Source: Flagellimonas_A sp039592695
GTDB lineage: Bacteria; Bacteroidota; Bacteroidia; Flavobacteriales; Flavobacteriaceae
Direction of reading: 5' to 3'
DNA: 64,000 bases
Assembly: GCF_039592695.1 (NCBI RefSeq)
Contig: NZ_JBBUTK010000001.1
Coordinates: 1,302,001 to 1,366,000, forward strand
Shown here: piece after piece, positions 45,478 through 54,324 of the stretch
Numbering within the stretch: position 1 is the stretch's first letter
Layout: the number at the start of each line of letters is the position of its first letter
Program-made: the position numbers and the translations under genes
The notes under the pieces: model-generated
Databases searched by the model: none
What the model was told of the DNA's origin: nothing
Seen by the model: the letters and a program-made list of their open reading frames with translations, nothing else

Positions 45478-46187
45478 CAGTTTCGTTCTTGTTGGTTCAT
45501 CCAATCGTAGAGTTCTTTGGTGGTATATGCCTTAAGCCATGAATTGTGCCCTACCCCATCATATCGGGTGTATTGTACATCGTAGCCCATCTCTTTGAGT
45601 TTTGCCACCATTTGGTCTGATTCTGACACAGGGATCACTTCATCGTCTGCACCGTGAAACACCCAAATCGGCATTTCTTTGTCAAGCCAATGGGCATAAG
45701 GGGTCGGGGTCATGCCACAGACCACGGCCAAAGCTGCAAATTTATGGGGATATTGCACGGCCATGTCCCATGCTGCGCTACCGCCTCGGCTCAATCCCGT
45801 TACATAAACTCGGTCAGAATCCACTCGATTTCCAGCGATGACAGAATCTAACAGCTGGTTTACCGCATGTACATTCCACCACTTCTTTTTATGGGGATTT
45901 TGCGGGGCCAAAACCAAAAAAGGAAATGGATAACCTTCGGCCATCATCTTGGGCGGCCCATGTTTTTTTACCTCATCAAGCGTGCCGCCTGATTCGCCGC
46001 CACCATGTAAAAAAAGTAACAATCCGAAGTCTTTATCTTTATTGGAATCATACCCTTCAGGATAGTATAAATAGTATCTTAGGATTTCTGAGGTCACAGT
46101 TTTTTCTTCACCTTCAACAAGCATGCCCTGTGCATTGCAGCTTTGCATGAAAACGAGCCCCAAAACCAACAAGATGAGTTTTTGCAT
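45477..46187 (-). CDS. Exported alpha/beta-hydrolase (PHB depolymerase/esterase-like)
   Basis: This is a 236-residue protein started at the ATG at 46187, giving a lipoprotein-type signal (LVLGLVFMQSC). The fold shows the oxyanion stretch LLFLHGGGESGG, the nucleophile elbow GLSRGGSAAW near residue 127, the acid region VFHGADDEVIPVSESDQM and the His in DGVGHNSW. It is likely an esterase acting on sugar or lipid esters in the envelope. It begins 1 nt after the nucleotidase stop and overlaps the dipeptidase start by one base, so the three genes form an operon. Confidence 0.82.
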   Translation of the reverse strand: MQKLILLVLGLVFMQSCNAQGMLVEGEEKTVTSEILRYYLYYPEGYDSNKDKDFGLLLFLHGGGESGGTLDEVKKHGPPKMMAEGYPFPFLVLAPQNPHKKKWWNVHAVNQLLDSVIAGNRVDSDRVYVTGLSRGGSAAWDMAVQYPHKFAALAVVCGMTPTPYAHWLDKEMPIWVFHGADDEVIPVSESDQMVAKLKEMGYDVQYTRYDGVGHNSWLKAYTTKELYDWMNQQERN

Positions 46188-46188
46188 G

Positions 46189-46710
46189 CTATAAAAATAG
46201 CGAAGCAATTTCTTTCCAAGAGGAAACCCTCTCAAAATCTGTCAGGCCGGTATTATGGGGTGAGGTGAACAAAAGCCTGCGACCCTCAAATTTTTCAAGA
46301 TTATAGGCCCTATCGTCAATCAATACATCGCCTTTCAAAACATGTTTATGGCCACACAAAATCCTCTTCTGCCAAGGAATGAAGGGGAAATGTTCATCGA
46401 GCCAATCAGATTTTTCACGAAGAGAATTCGGAAACTGCATCGCAGCTGATGCGATATACACATCATGTCTTGATGAAAGCTCAGCCAAAACTTCCTGACT
46501 ATCGGGAATCACCTTCAAATTCCTGAAATACCCAACTTGCCATGCATGGTCTTTAACGCTGGCCTGATGATCCACTGGCACACAGTGCCAAAATTCTCTG
46601 CCCAGACAATCTTCTTTTGTGAAACGGACCCCAAAATCTTTTTCATAAATATCCAAATGGGCTTGATAGGCATCAGCGATGACCTAATCCATATCAACAA
46701 AAATGGTCAT
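46189..46710 (-). pseudogene. 5'(3')-deoxyribonucleotidase (NT5C-like) interrupted by an amber codon
   Basis: Read from the ATG at 46710 the frame gives MTIFVDMD, then TAG (46684-46686), then VIADAYQAHLDIYEKDFG and a normal HAD-fold nucleotidase to the stop at 46189, 173 codons in all. The amber codon sits directly after the catalytic DxD (nucleophile and acid/base Asp), where homologues have Gly or Glu; GAG to TAG is one base change. The rest is intact, including SAAMQFPN and DVLIDDRAYN with the C-terminal acidic pair. Without readthrough the active-site strand is lost, since the only other starts (for example TTG at 46656) lie beyond it. It heads the operon with the esterase and dipeptidase. 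Confidence 0.8.
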
Positions 46711-46937
46711 AAGTAAAGTTTAAACATCAACAATAATAAAAAGACTTTGCAAAAGTGATGCTGTAACCCTTACTGTGGGCACTTTTTGTGTTACGAATAG
46801 GTTAAATTGGTTACAAATATCCCAAAACCAATTCTCTCTGAAACGAAGTAAAAGATTAACAATCATTAAACACAAAATTTAATAAAAATTGTTAATTTCG
46901 TAGAAAATCACACTTCAAATAGATAAAATCGTAAAAA

Positions 46938-47093
46938 ATGAAAGCAATATTGTTAATTATTTTAGGATGCTGTTTTATTGGATGTGGTTCAATGAAATCC
47001 TCTCAAAATGTTTCAAACAATGATGGTAAAAAGCATATTTTACCTCCGGATACGCCATCAAACAAATATTCCAAAACAAGACAGGGAGGATAA
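46938..47093 (+). CDS. Small predicted lipoprotein, 51 residues
   Basis: This short gene encodes MKAILLIILGCCFIGCGSMK and then a polar tail ending KYSKTRQGG. The hydrophobic segment followed by FIGC fits a lipobox with Cys16; after processing only about 36 residues would remain. A hairpin terminator begins 34 nt after the stop, and a TAATTTCG box (one mismatch from TAnnTTTG) lies at 46893-46900, so it looks like a complete monocistronic unit. Function unknown. Confidence 0.6.
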   Translation: MKAILLIILGCCFIGCGSMKSSQNVSNNDGKKHILPPDTPSNKYSKTRQGG

Positions 47094-47126
47094 ACTTTTC
47101 TGATCTGTGTACAGTTAAAACAAGAG

Positions 47127-47157
47127 ACCACCGAAAATTCGGTGGTTTTTTCTTTTT
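47127..47157 (+). terminator. Rho-independent terminator after the small lipoprotein gene
   Basis: ACCACCGA (47127-47134) pairs with TCGGTGGT (47139-47146) around a 4-nt loop, followed by TTTTTTCTTTTT on the plus strand. Confidence 0.85.
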
Positions 47158-47159
47158 GG

Positions 47160-47176
47160 TGATCGCGACAGGATTA
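47160..47176 (-). repeat. Copy of the 3' end of tRNA-Arg
   Basis: The plus-strand bases TGATCGCGACAGGATT at 47160-47175 repeat the 3' terminal part of the tRNA-Arg gene (47328-47343), in the same orientation and 168 nt away. The copy stops inside the T-loop. It looks like an attachment-type duplication or the stump of a second, decayed tRNA gene. Confidence 0.6.
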
Positions 47177-47236
47177 TCTCCGATTTTCCTTTGAGCCCAA
47201 TGTTGCAAACAGCAAACTACGGGCTGGCGCCCTAAC

Positions 47237-47294
47237 TCTATTTTTCTAACCACTTGCAATAGTCTTCGACTTTCAACACGCTTAGAAAAATAGA
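47237..47294. repeat. 13-bp inverted repeat beside tRNA-Arg
   Basis: TCTATTTTTCTAA at 47237-47249 and TTAGAAAAATAGA at 47282-47294 are perfect inverted copies 32 nt apart, between the tRNA gene and the copy of its 3' end. The right copy abuts the tRNA terminator hairpin and supplies its T-rich tail on the minus strand. Confidence 0.6.
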
Positions 47295-47316
47295 ACCACG
47301 CCTAATGGCGTGGTTC
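47293..47316 (-). terminator. Terminator of tRNA-Arg
   Basis: Perfect 10-bp stem GAACCACGCC/GGCGTGGTTC around a 4-nt loop; on the minus strand it is followed by TATTTTTC. It lies 11 nt after the tRNA 3' end. Confidence 0.8.
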
Positions 47317-47327
47317 GCTGAGTGTCG

Positions 47328-47401
47328 TGATCGCGACAGGATTCGAACCTGTGACCGTCTGCTTAGAAGGCAGATGCTCTATCCAGCTGAGCTACGCGAC
47401 C
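47328..47401 (-). tRNA. tRNA-Arg, anticodon TCT
   Basis: A complete 74-nt cloverleaf on the minus strand: acceptor GGTCGCG pairs with CGCGATC (one G-T pair), D-arm GCTC/GAGC, anticodon arm TCTGC-CTTCTAA-GCAGA with anticodon TCT, T-arm ACAGG-TTCGAAT-CCTGT, discriminator A; CCA is not encoded. A TATATTTG promoter box lies 14 nt upstream and a strong terminator follows. Confidence 0.97.
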
Positions 47402-47415
47402 TTAATTTGCGGGTG

Positions 47416-47423
47416 CAAATATA
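47416..47423 (-). promoter_or_regulatory. -7 promoter box of tRNA-Arg
   Basis: TATATTTG on the minus strand matches TAnnTTTG and is placed 14 nt before the first base of the tRNA, the right distance for a short tRNA leader. Confidence 0.55.
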
Positions 47424-47497
47424 CAATTATTACCCTGTATTTTGAAAATTAGGAATTGAATTGATAAAAGAATTTAAATGAACAAGGCCCAGCCAAA

Positions 47498-49282
47498 TTA
47501 GGTGCCAGTTGCCTTTTTTAATTGTAGCAAACCGCTGGCAGGAACTTTTATTAGATTACATCCTTTTTGTAATCTCAAGCTATCTTGTTCAATTCTATTG
47601 CCCTTGCAATCAAAAACCCCGTAGTGGTATTGCCCAAAATCTTTTTGACACAAAACAACTACATCTTCACTCAGCTTGGCGTTGAGCACATCAATTTGAT
47701 GTTCTGGTTTATCGAGAAATACATAGTTGTCAGCGAATAAACCCAAAATAGATTTAGTACCACTCTTTGCACACAAGAGAGGATAATTCTCAAGAGGGGC
47801 TTTCGGCAAAAAGTCAGAACTCAATAAAGTGCTTGCATTTTGTAGCCAATACTGGGTATAAAATTCAACCATCCTTAAATGATCTGTAGGCACTTCGGTC
47901 AACATCACTGAAATCTGTGGTACACCAAATAATGTATTCATATAATGCAATGCCGCAACTTCAACGGTCTCATCAAAATTCCATGTGACCATATCTGCAT
48001 GCACAGCTGTGTTACCTGACAACATTTTGATATCTGTAATACGAACACGGTTCATCACATGATCCCCAGGGCAATCAAAAGCCCTCAACATGTTGCCGTA
48101 TTTACGTATCGCAGGGCCAGTGTATTTTTGACGAAACTCAATAAATATATCTGGTTTTATCTTTTGTAGTTCATGCTTAATTTCACCCAACAATATATCT
48201 ACCGCTTCATTGATTGACAGCAAATCTTTACCCTCAATATCGAAACTGGTGTCTGGATAGCTCTTAAAATCATCAATGAAATCGAGTTTAAGGCCATCCA
48301 GATTCCATTTTTTGACTGCATTTACATACGTCTGTACCAAATAGTGTCGCACCTCAGGATATCTAGGGTCGAATACGGGAGCCCATCGATGGTTTTCAGT
48401 TAAAAATTTACCACGAAACTTTTGATAGGCATTTGATTTCACGCCACAAAACGGGACCGAATACCAAATGCCCACCTTCATGCCCATGTTTTGAATCTCG
48501 GCGACAAGGCTCCCAAAATCGGCAAAATGTTCTGGATGCCAATCGCCCGTAAAATCATATCCCCGATTATTGTCTTTGGTCTGCCAACCATCGTCAATGA
48601 TGATGGATTCAAAGCCCATGCTTTTGGCCAACCTACATTCTGCCAACAATAAGCCTTCTTCCAAGTCTTGATGAAACTGGTACCATGTGGAATATAAGGG
48701 CTTCTTTGCAATGTCAGGCACGGCCATGGGCTTTAGGTTTTCACTGTCTTCCCACCATTTTGATGTACCCCTCAATGCTTCCGAAAAGTGGATCTTTCTG
48801 TAGTCTAAGCGTATATCAATACTGAAATTCTTGATGGAATATTTGCACTCTGTAAAAAGAATGATCTGGCAATAGAAAAAACCATCTTCTTCTCGATATT
48901 TGGCACTTAACTCTATACGATTTACAGGGTTAGAACATGAAAAACACAAAACATTTTCGTCGCTGTTTCCAAAAAGACACAAAACGGGGGCATCAATAGA
49001 AATACGTGATTCAAAATTTGTGAGTTCCCAATCAGCTTCAATACGCTTTGAAAAATCTGCTGTGGGCTTCCAGACTCCTTTGATATTGACGGCGGGTATC
49101 TTCCACTCGAGAACAATGGGTTTTGGTACGAATTCCTCACCATTTTGTATCTCAAAGCGATAGATGGACACATTATCATCTTCACTAACTACACCCAGAT
49201 GAAAATCAACCGAATTTTCGTTTCTTTTTACCTTGATAACGTCACTGTATGCGCTATTCAAAACTTTGCCAATTGCGCCCAT
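47498..49282 (-). CDS. GH36-like alpha-galactosidase
   Basis: This 594-residue glycoside hydrolase of clan GH-D removes alpha-linked galactose from oligo- or polysaccharides. An N-terminal beta-sandwich (about 1-200) precedes a TIM barrel with SIIIDDGWQTKD near residue 227, GIWYSVPF near 270, the nucleophile motif LDGLKLDFIDD near 332, and AFDCPGDH near 405 as the likely acid/base region. No signal peptide or lipobox is visible at MGAIGKVLNSAY, so it is predicted to be cytoplasmic, unlike most PUL hydrolases. It is the last gene of the SusC/SusD operon, starting 1 nt after the FG-GAP gene. Confidence 0.8.
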   Translation of the reverse strand: MGAIGKVLNSAYSDVIKVKRNENSVDFHLGVVSEDDNVSIYRFEIQNGEEFVPKPIVLEWKIPAVNIKGVWKPTADFSKRIEADWELTNFESRISIDAPVLCLFGNSDENVLCFSCSNPVNRIELSAKYREEDGFFYCQIILFTECKYSIKNFSIDIRLDYRKIHFSEALRGTSKWWEDSENLKPMAVPDIAKKPLYSTWYQFHQDLEEGLLLAECRLAKSMGFESIIIDDGWQTKDNNRGYDFTGDWHPEHFADFGSLVAEIQNMGMKVGIWYSVPFCGVKSNAYQKFRGKFLTENHRWAPVFDPRYPEVRHYLVQTYVNAVKKWNLDGLKLDFIDDFKSYPDTSFDIEGKDLLSINEAVDILLGEIKHELQKIKPDIFIEFRQKYTGPAIRKYGNMLRAFDCPGDHVMNRVRITDIKMLSGNTAVHADMVTWNFDETVEVAALHYMNTLFGVPQISVMLTEVPTDHLRMVEFYTQYWLQNASTLLSSDFLPKAPLENYPLLCAKSGTKSILGLFADNYVFLDKPEHQIDVLNAKLSEDVVVLCQKDFGQYHYGVFDCKGNRIEQDSLRLQKGCNLIKVPASGLLQLKKATGT

Positions 49283-49283
49283 T

Positions 49284-52200
49284 TCATCGATTTACATTAA
49301 AAACTCTCAATACATCATTATTTTGAGCTACAAGTACAAAAAATTTGTCCTCGCTCTTGAAACTCAACAAATCACTTGATTGCCCAAAAGCATAAAACCC
49401 GCTTTCTGAGCTTGTCAGCACCTCAAAACCTCCTTGACCATCGCCATGTAAGTACAACCCATTGAAGGTATCGTGGCCGCCATAGTGGGTTTCTGCATGA
49501 AGGTCGTTGCCCGCTAAAATAGCGTCCTCAAAGCCATCTCCATCAAAATCATCCACCAATATATCATTGATTGGGCCTATTTGTGCCAATCTGGGTAGTT
49601 CTCTTACCTTGAACTGAAGATTTCCCTTATTTTCCAAATACATACTTTCTGAAATCGATACTTTTAGTGTCTTATTGCCAAGGTCATCTATCTGTAGCAG
49701 GTCTTTAAAATCAACTTGTGAAAAATCTTCGTATGTGGTATACCTATCTTTCAATGATACCAGTTGTTTCATGATATCATCTCTTGAATGCATCAATTTT
49801 AAGGATGCTCTTTCACCCATTTCAAAATAGGTGCCAATCAGTGGGTCAATACTGCCGTTGTCATCGAAATCTTCTTTGTATATGTAGACAGGATGTTCTT
49901 GGGATGGGTTCTTAAAATTGTTCAGACCTTGGTTGCCCAGCAAAAAATCTGGGTCACCATCGCCATCAAAATCTGCGGAAGCTATACTTTTCCACCAACC
50001 TGCCGTTTCCACTTGGTTTGAAAGCGCATCAATGAAAGAGGTATCGGCATCCTTTAATTCTCCTTTTTCATTGATAAAAATGGTTATCGGCATCCAATCA
50101 CCGACAACTACCAAATCTTGCCAACCGTCGCTATTGACATCTTCCCAGATGGCGTCTTTAACCATTCCGAGATTATTCAGAGAAGGATGATTACCTTTTC
50201 TTAATCTTCCATTTTCATTTTCGTAAAGTATGCTTTCTGGGGGTTTTGGGTAATTTAATGGAATTATATTGCTGCCCACAAAAACATCCATATCTCCATC
50301 TTTATCATAATCAAAGGGGCGCACACAGCTTGTACTTGAATACTGTTTTGGCAGAATCTCTTCTGTCTTTGAAAAATTATTCTCTCCATCGTTGATATAA
50401 ATACGGTCGGCATACATAATGGACCCTGGCTCGTATTCGTTGCCCCCGCTCGCCACATACAGGTCTTCATCACCATCAACGTCAATATCAAAAAAAGAGG
50501 CTGCTGTATCTTCATGTTTTGATTCAAACTCTTGTGAAAGTTCAAATTCACCTTTTTCTGTAAATCGATATAGTTGCCCAGAATGCCCATGGCTTCCCCC
50601 GATAAAAAGCAATCCGTCTTTTTCTGAAGTGGTTAAACACGGACCCGATTTTGAATGTTGCGTCAGCAGTAATTGTTGATATGAATAATCGTTGGAAGGA
50701 TTCTCAATATGGGTATACCTCAAGACAGAATCAGCTTTTTGAAACAGGTATTCTATCTCAGAAGGCTTCTTTTTTGATGATTTTTCTGCCGTAGCATAAT
50801 CTATTGTCAAGGTTTGGTTGCTCGATACGTTCTTTAGGGTCGAAACCTTGCCCGACGGCCAAACTACCTCTACCGAATCAACTAAATTTTTCTTTAGGCC
50901 AAAAAATGCCCCCGGTTCTACAGAGGAGAGGTATCCCCTAATGACCGATTGAAAATGTGTCTGTGCGTAACCATCGCTCCAAATAGAAATCTTGGCGCCA
51001 ATGCCCTTATTATTTTCTTTTGGCCCTTTAATCTTGATATTCAAGTAGTTATATACTTCTTTTTCAGATGATTTATTCTTTAGGATAAAGGCTTTTTGGT
51101 CGATATTATTGACTACCAAATCGAGATCGCCATCCAAATCAAAATCTGCATAAGCAACACCGTTGGATATTGATTTGGGTTGGTTGCTCCACTTTTTGGA
51201 AACATCTTTAAAAATCAAACTGCTTTCGTTCTCAAAGAAAACGTTTGACATAGGCACGTCAGGAAGGTCTTTCACCAATTCTTTCAAGCGTTTATCTCTA
51301 ATCGCATCTGTACCAAAAATGTTGTTTTGATTGTTGTAATTAATAAAATCAAGGTTGGTGATGTCTTTTCCGTAGCCGTTCGTCACAAAGATGTCTCTGT
51401 CACCATCATTGTCGAAGTCAGCAACTATAGGGGCCCAGCTCCAATCGGTCTGTGCTGTCTTTGTCATGAAGGCCACCTCTTGAAATTTTATGGGGCTGCC
51501 ATCAATAAAACCAGAGTTCAAATGAAGGGTATTTCGCATGTATTGAGGTGAGTAACCATTACGGGTTGCCAACTCATATTTGTCATAATTCATAGCCCCT
51601 AGCATCGTTTTCTGTCTCTTGTATTCATTCGGAAGCATATCTAAAACCATCAAATCAGGCCTTGAGTCATTGTTGATATCCGCAATATCAAGCCCCATAG
51701 AGTTGTAGGTGTTGTGTGGAAAGTATTCATCACTTTCTTCAGCAAAATGCGGGTTGATACTATCATTGCTGTGATTCAGGTACAAAAAATCATCAGTTAT
51801 AAAATCATTGCCCACATACACATCTACCAAACCATCGTGGTTGAAATCGTTGATACCGAGCCCGAGCCCAAAACCTGGATGGTCAATTCCATATTTGTTG
51901 GACACATCAATAAAATAGGGGTGCGATAGACTGTCTGACTGTGTATTTTCAAGCAGTACATCTTTCAGGTGCCTTGGATAATATTGCTTGGGGATAGGAG
52001 CGTTTTTATCAAATTTTACATTACCATTTCTTAAGATATAGGCATCTAGATCTCCATCGTTGTCAAAATCAAAAAAAACAGTCTGCTGGGCATATTCCGA
52101 TTCATTCAACCCATAGTCCTTGGCATTTTCAATGAAGATAGGAATACCCTTTGGGTTCAGGCCTTGGTTGATAAAAAGTAGGTTGTCGCAATCATCATTG

Positions 52201-52607
52201 CAATCGGCACCACCAACGTTTAAATACACATCGTCTAAACCGTCTGAGTTGATATCGATTATAGAAACACCTGTAATCCACCTTTTTGTTTGAATACCTG
52301 TGGGTCTGGTTATTTCTTCAAATTTGAAGCCACCCCTGTTCAAATACATGGCAACACTTACTTGGTTGCCCGTAAAGACCAAATCTGGCAGGCCATCACT
52401 ATTAAAATCACCAATACCGACCCCACCGCCATTGTAACAATATTGAAAGTCAATGACGTTGATACTATCGTTGACCGTAATGGTGTTTTGAAAATGGATT
52501 CCGGTTTCTGAAACATCCATCAACTCAAAAAGAAAATCATCGCCCCTAGACTTGCAAGAGGTCATTAAAAGAAAAAAAAGTGATCCGAAAATTAGGAACC
52601 ATCTCAT
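49284..52607 (-). CDS. FG-GAP/VCBS repeat protein with ASPIC/UnbV domain, lipoprotein
   Basis: This 1107-residue surface lipoprotein has a lipobox LLMTSC with Cys18. Many Ca-binding FG-GAP-type repeats of the pattern DxNxDGxxD are present (DFNSDGLPDLVF, DINSDGLDDVYL, DFDNDGDLDAYI, DFDLDGDLDLVV) forming beta-propeller blades, with an ASPIC/UnbV domain (about 520-605, GIGAKISIWSDG) between two propeller sets. Such proteins are frequent partners of SusC/SusD pairs in marine Bacteroidota and are thought to bind glycans at the surface. It follows susD by 106 nt. Confidence 0.9.
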   Translation of the reverse strand: MRWFLIFGSLFFLLMTSCKSRGDDFLFELMDVSETGIHFQNTITVNDSINVIDFQYCYNGGGVGIGDFNSDGLPDLVFTGNQVSVAMYLNRGGFKFEEITRPTGIQTKRWITGVSIIDINSDGLDDVYLNVGGADCNDDCDNLLFINQGLNPKGIPIFIENAKDYGLNESEYAQQTVFFDFDNDGDLDAYILRNGNVKFDKNAPIPKQYYPRHLKDVLLENTQSDSLSHPYFIDVSNKYGIDHPGFGLGLGINDFNHDGLVDVYVGNDFITDDFLYLNHSNDSINPHFAEESDEYFPHNTYNSMGLDIADINNDSRPDLMVLDMLPNEYKRQKTMLGAMNYDKYELATRNGYSPQYMRNTLHLNSGFIDGSPIKFQEVAFMTKTAQTDWSWAPIVADFDNDGDRDIFVTNGYGKDITNLDFINYNNQNNIFGTDAIRDKRLKELVKDLPDVPMSNVFFENESSLIFKDVSKKWSNQPKSISNGVAYADFDLDGDLDLVVNNIDQKAFILKNKSSEKEVYNYLNIKIKGPKENNKGIGAKISIWSDGYAQTHFQSVIRGYLSSVEPGAFFGLKKNLVDSVEVVWPSGKVSTLKNVSSNQTLTIDYATAEKSSKKKPSEIEYLFQKADSVLRYTHIENPSNDYSYQQLLLTQHSKSGPCLTTSEKDGLLFIGGSHGHSGQLYRFTEKGEFELSQEFESKHEDTAASFFDIDVDGDEDLYVASGGNEYEPGSIMYADRIYINDGENNFSKTEEILPKQYSSTSCVRPFDYDKDGDMDVFVGSNIIPLNYPKPPESILYENENGRLRKGNHPSLNNLGMVKDAIWEDVNSDGWQDLVVVGDWMPITIFINEKGELKDADTSFIDALSNQVETAGWWKSIASADFDGDGDPDFLLGNQGLNNFKNPSQEHPVYIYKEDFDDNGSIDPLIGTYFEMGERASLKLMHSRDDIMKQLVSLKDRYTTYEDFSQVDFKDLLQIDDLGNKTLKVSISESMYLENKGNLQFKVRELPRLAQIGPINDILVDDFDGDGFEDAILAGNDLHAETHYGGHDTFNGLYLHGDGQGGFEVLTSSESGFYAFGQSSDLLSFKSEDKFFVLVAQNNDVLRVFNVNR

Positions 52608-52713
52608 TCAAAAACTATTCGATTCAACTTAAGAGCCAAGCAATACATTCATTACTTGGCTCTCTCTTGATTAGTGAAAATAAACTAACTCAAACTTACA
52701 ACTAAACGTATTA

Positions 52714-54309
52714 TCAATATCCAGGATTTTGAACCAGATTCGGATTTGCATTCAATTCTGGTACGGGAATCCAAAGCAGTTCATCACGTCCGGGCGTAAA
52801 GAATGCAGACTCACCTGCCAATGATTTAGGATGTCTTCCACCCGCAATGGTAGAGCCCTCACCCATGACATCATCAGCCAATTGCCAACGCACCAAATCA
52901 AAATAGCGATGGCCCTCTCCGGTCAACTCCATAATTCGTTCGTCAACAATGGCATCAAACACTTCTTGTTGTGATAGGCCGGCTGCCAAATCAGCAATTT
53001 GGGCCCTTTGCCGTACTTGATTGACCAATGAAATGGCATTTGCGGTATTTCCCAACTCATTCTCAGCTTCTGCCAACATAAGCAGTACATCTGAATAGCG
53101 TACCAATCTCCAATTTACGCCCACTGTTTGCCCAAATCCTGGTAGCTCTTGTCTTGTTCCCGCAAAAAGCATGGCGTATTTTCTGGTAAAAAGAGGATCA
53201 ACACCAGCAACTTGGGCTGCCTCAATATCCGGAGCAAAATCTTCTAAAAAAGGAACGCCCCCATAACCTGTTGCACCTGGGTAATCAAATGCAATGGTAG
53301 CATTACGCCTAACGGTATCACCATTATCTTCAAACACTTGAAGAATATGGGGGTTAATGTAATGACTACGATCCAAACTTACCGTTGGTGGTGAATAATC
53401 TATATAAAAGTTGCTCTGTGAACCCGTCAATGGTGTGTCAGAACCCCAGACAAAATTGTCTTGAGGTGAAAATTGCAACTCAAAAACGGACTCTGCATTA
53501 TTCTCATTTTCCGTTGTAAAATTATCGTTGTACTGTTCTGCAGGCAGTAACGAATATACCCCACTATCAACTACCGCTTGAAAATCTGCAGCCGCCGCCG
53601 AATAGTTTTGCATGTACAAATATGTCTTTCCGCGTAAGGCCAGAGCAGACCCACTTGTTGGCCTTCCTAAATCATTATCGGACCAAGTAGTGGGAAGCAT
53701 GCTTGCTGCCATACCTAAATCGTCAATGACCGAATTAAAAACTTCTGTTTGTGTTGCCTGGGAAGGAAAGAAATCTTCATCAGATTCAGGTGTATTGAGC
53801 ACTAAAGGTACATTGCCCCAAAACGCAGCCAAATACCAATTGGCGAATGCACGCATAAAATAGGCTTGGCCCAATATTTCATCCCTCACACTGCCTGCAG
53901 GCAAATTTTCTTCATTGGCCTCTTCTAGAATTGTATTCGCCCGAAATATAGTCTGGTATAGCTGGGGAAACATATCCGTTGCCCAACGACTTACCCCAGG
54001 AACCCCTTGAAGCGTAGACATTGTGGTATTGTTGGCAAAGGGCACCACATTAAATGCATCAGAGCGTAATAGTGGCCCGGTATGCACAACGCGACCCCAG
54101 AAAAATACGGCTGTAATCGGGTGAATCATTCCGTTAACGGCCACTCTAAAATCAGCTTCATTTCTGAAAAAGTCCAATTGAGAGACGGTATTCGGATTTG
54201 AAATCTCCAATTTATCCTCATCACATCCGTTAAGGGGCATAAGCAATGCCACACATAACGATAAGATCAATAATTTGTTAGTCTTGATTTTCATCTTTAT
54301 AATTTTCAT
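52714..54309 (-). CDS. SusD/RagB family glycan-binding lipoprotein
   Basis: SusD-like proteins bind the glycan at the cell surface and close over the SusC barrel. This 531-residue protein has a lipobox (ALLMPLNGC), ISNPNTVSQLDFFRNEADF near residue 35, a tetratricopeptide-like helical core (YFMRAFANWYLAAFWGNVPL) and the C-terminal RagB motif ERIMELTGEGHRYFDLVRW near 450. Start at 54309 or at the ATG five codons later. The SusC gene lies 15 nt upstream. Confidence 0.95.
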   Translation of the reverse strand: MKIIKMKIKTNKLLILSLCVALLMPLNGCDEDKLEISNPNTVSQLDFFRNEADFRVAVNGMIHPITAVFFWGRVVHTGPLLRSDAFNVVPFANNTTMSTLQGVPGVSRWATDMFPQLYQTIFRANTILEEANEENLPAGSVRDEILGQAYFMRAFANWYLAAFWGNVPLVLNTPESDEDFFPSQATQTEVFNSVIDDLGMAASMLPTTWSDNDLGRPTSGSALALRGKTYLYMQNYSAAAADFQAVVDSGVYSLLPAEQYNDNFTTENENNAESVFELQFSPQDNFVWGSDTPLTGSQSNFYIDYSPPTVSLDRSHYINPHILQVFEDNGDTVRRNATIAFDYPGATGYGGVPFLEDFAPDIEAAQVAGVDPLFTRKYAMLFAGTRQELPGFGQTVGVNWRLVRYSDVLLMLAEAENELGNTANAISLVNQVRQRAQIADLAAGLSQQEVFDAIVDERIMELTGEGHRYFDLVRWQLADDVMGEGSTIAGGRHPKSLAGESAFFTPGRDELLWIPVPELNANPNLVQNPGY

Positions 54310-54324
54310 TTATTCATAACGATT

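Noticed and set aside
46975..47259. 94-codon minus-strand frame across the terminator and tRNA remnant
   Set aside because: Runs through a terminator hairpin, a repeat and the small lipoprotein gene; not a gene.
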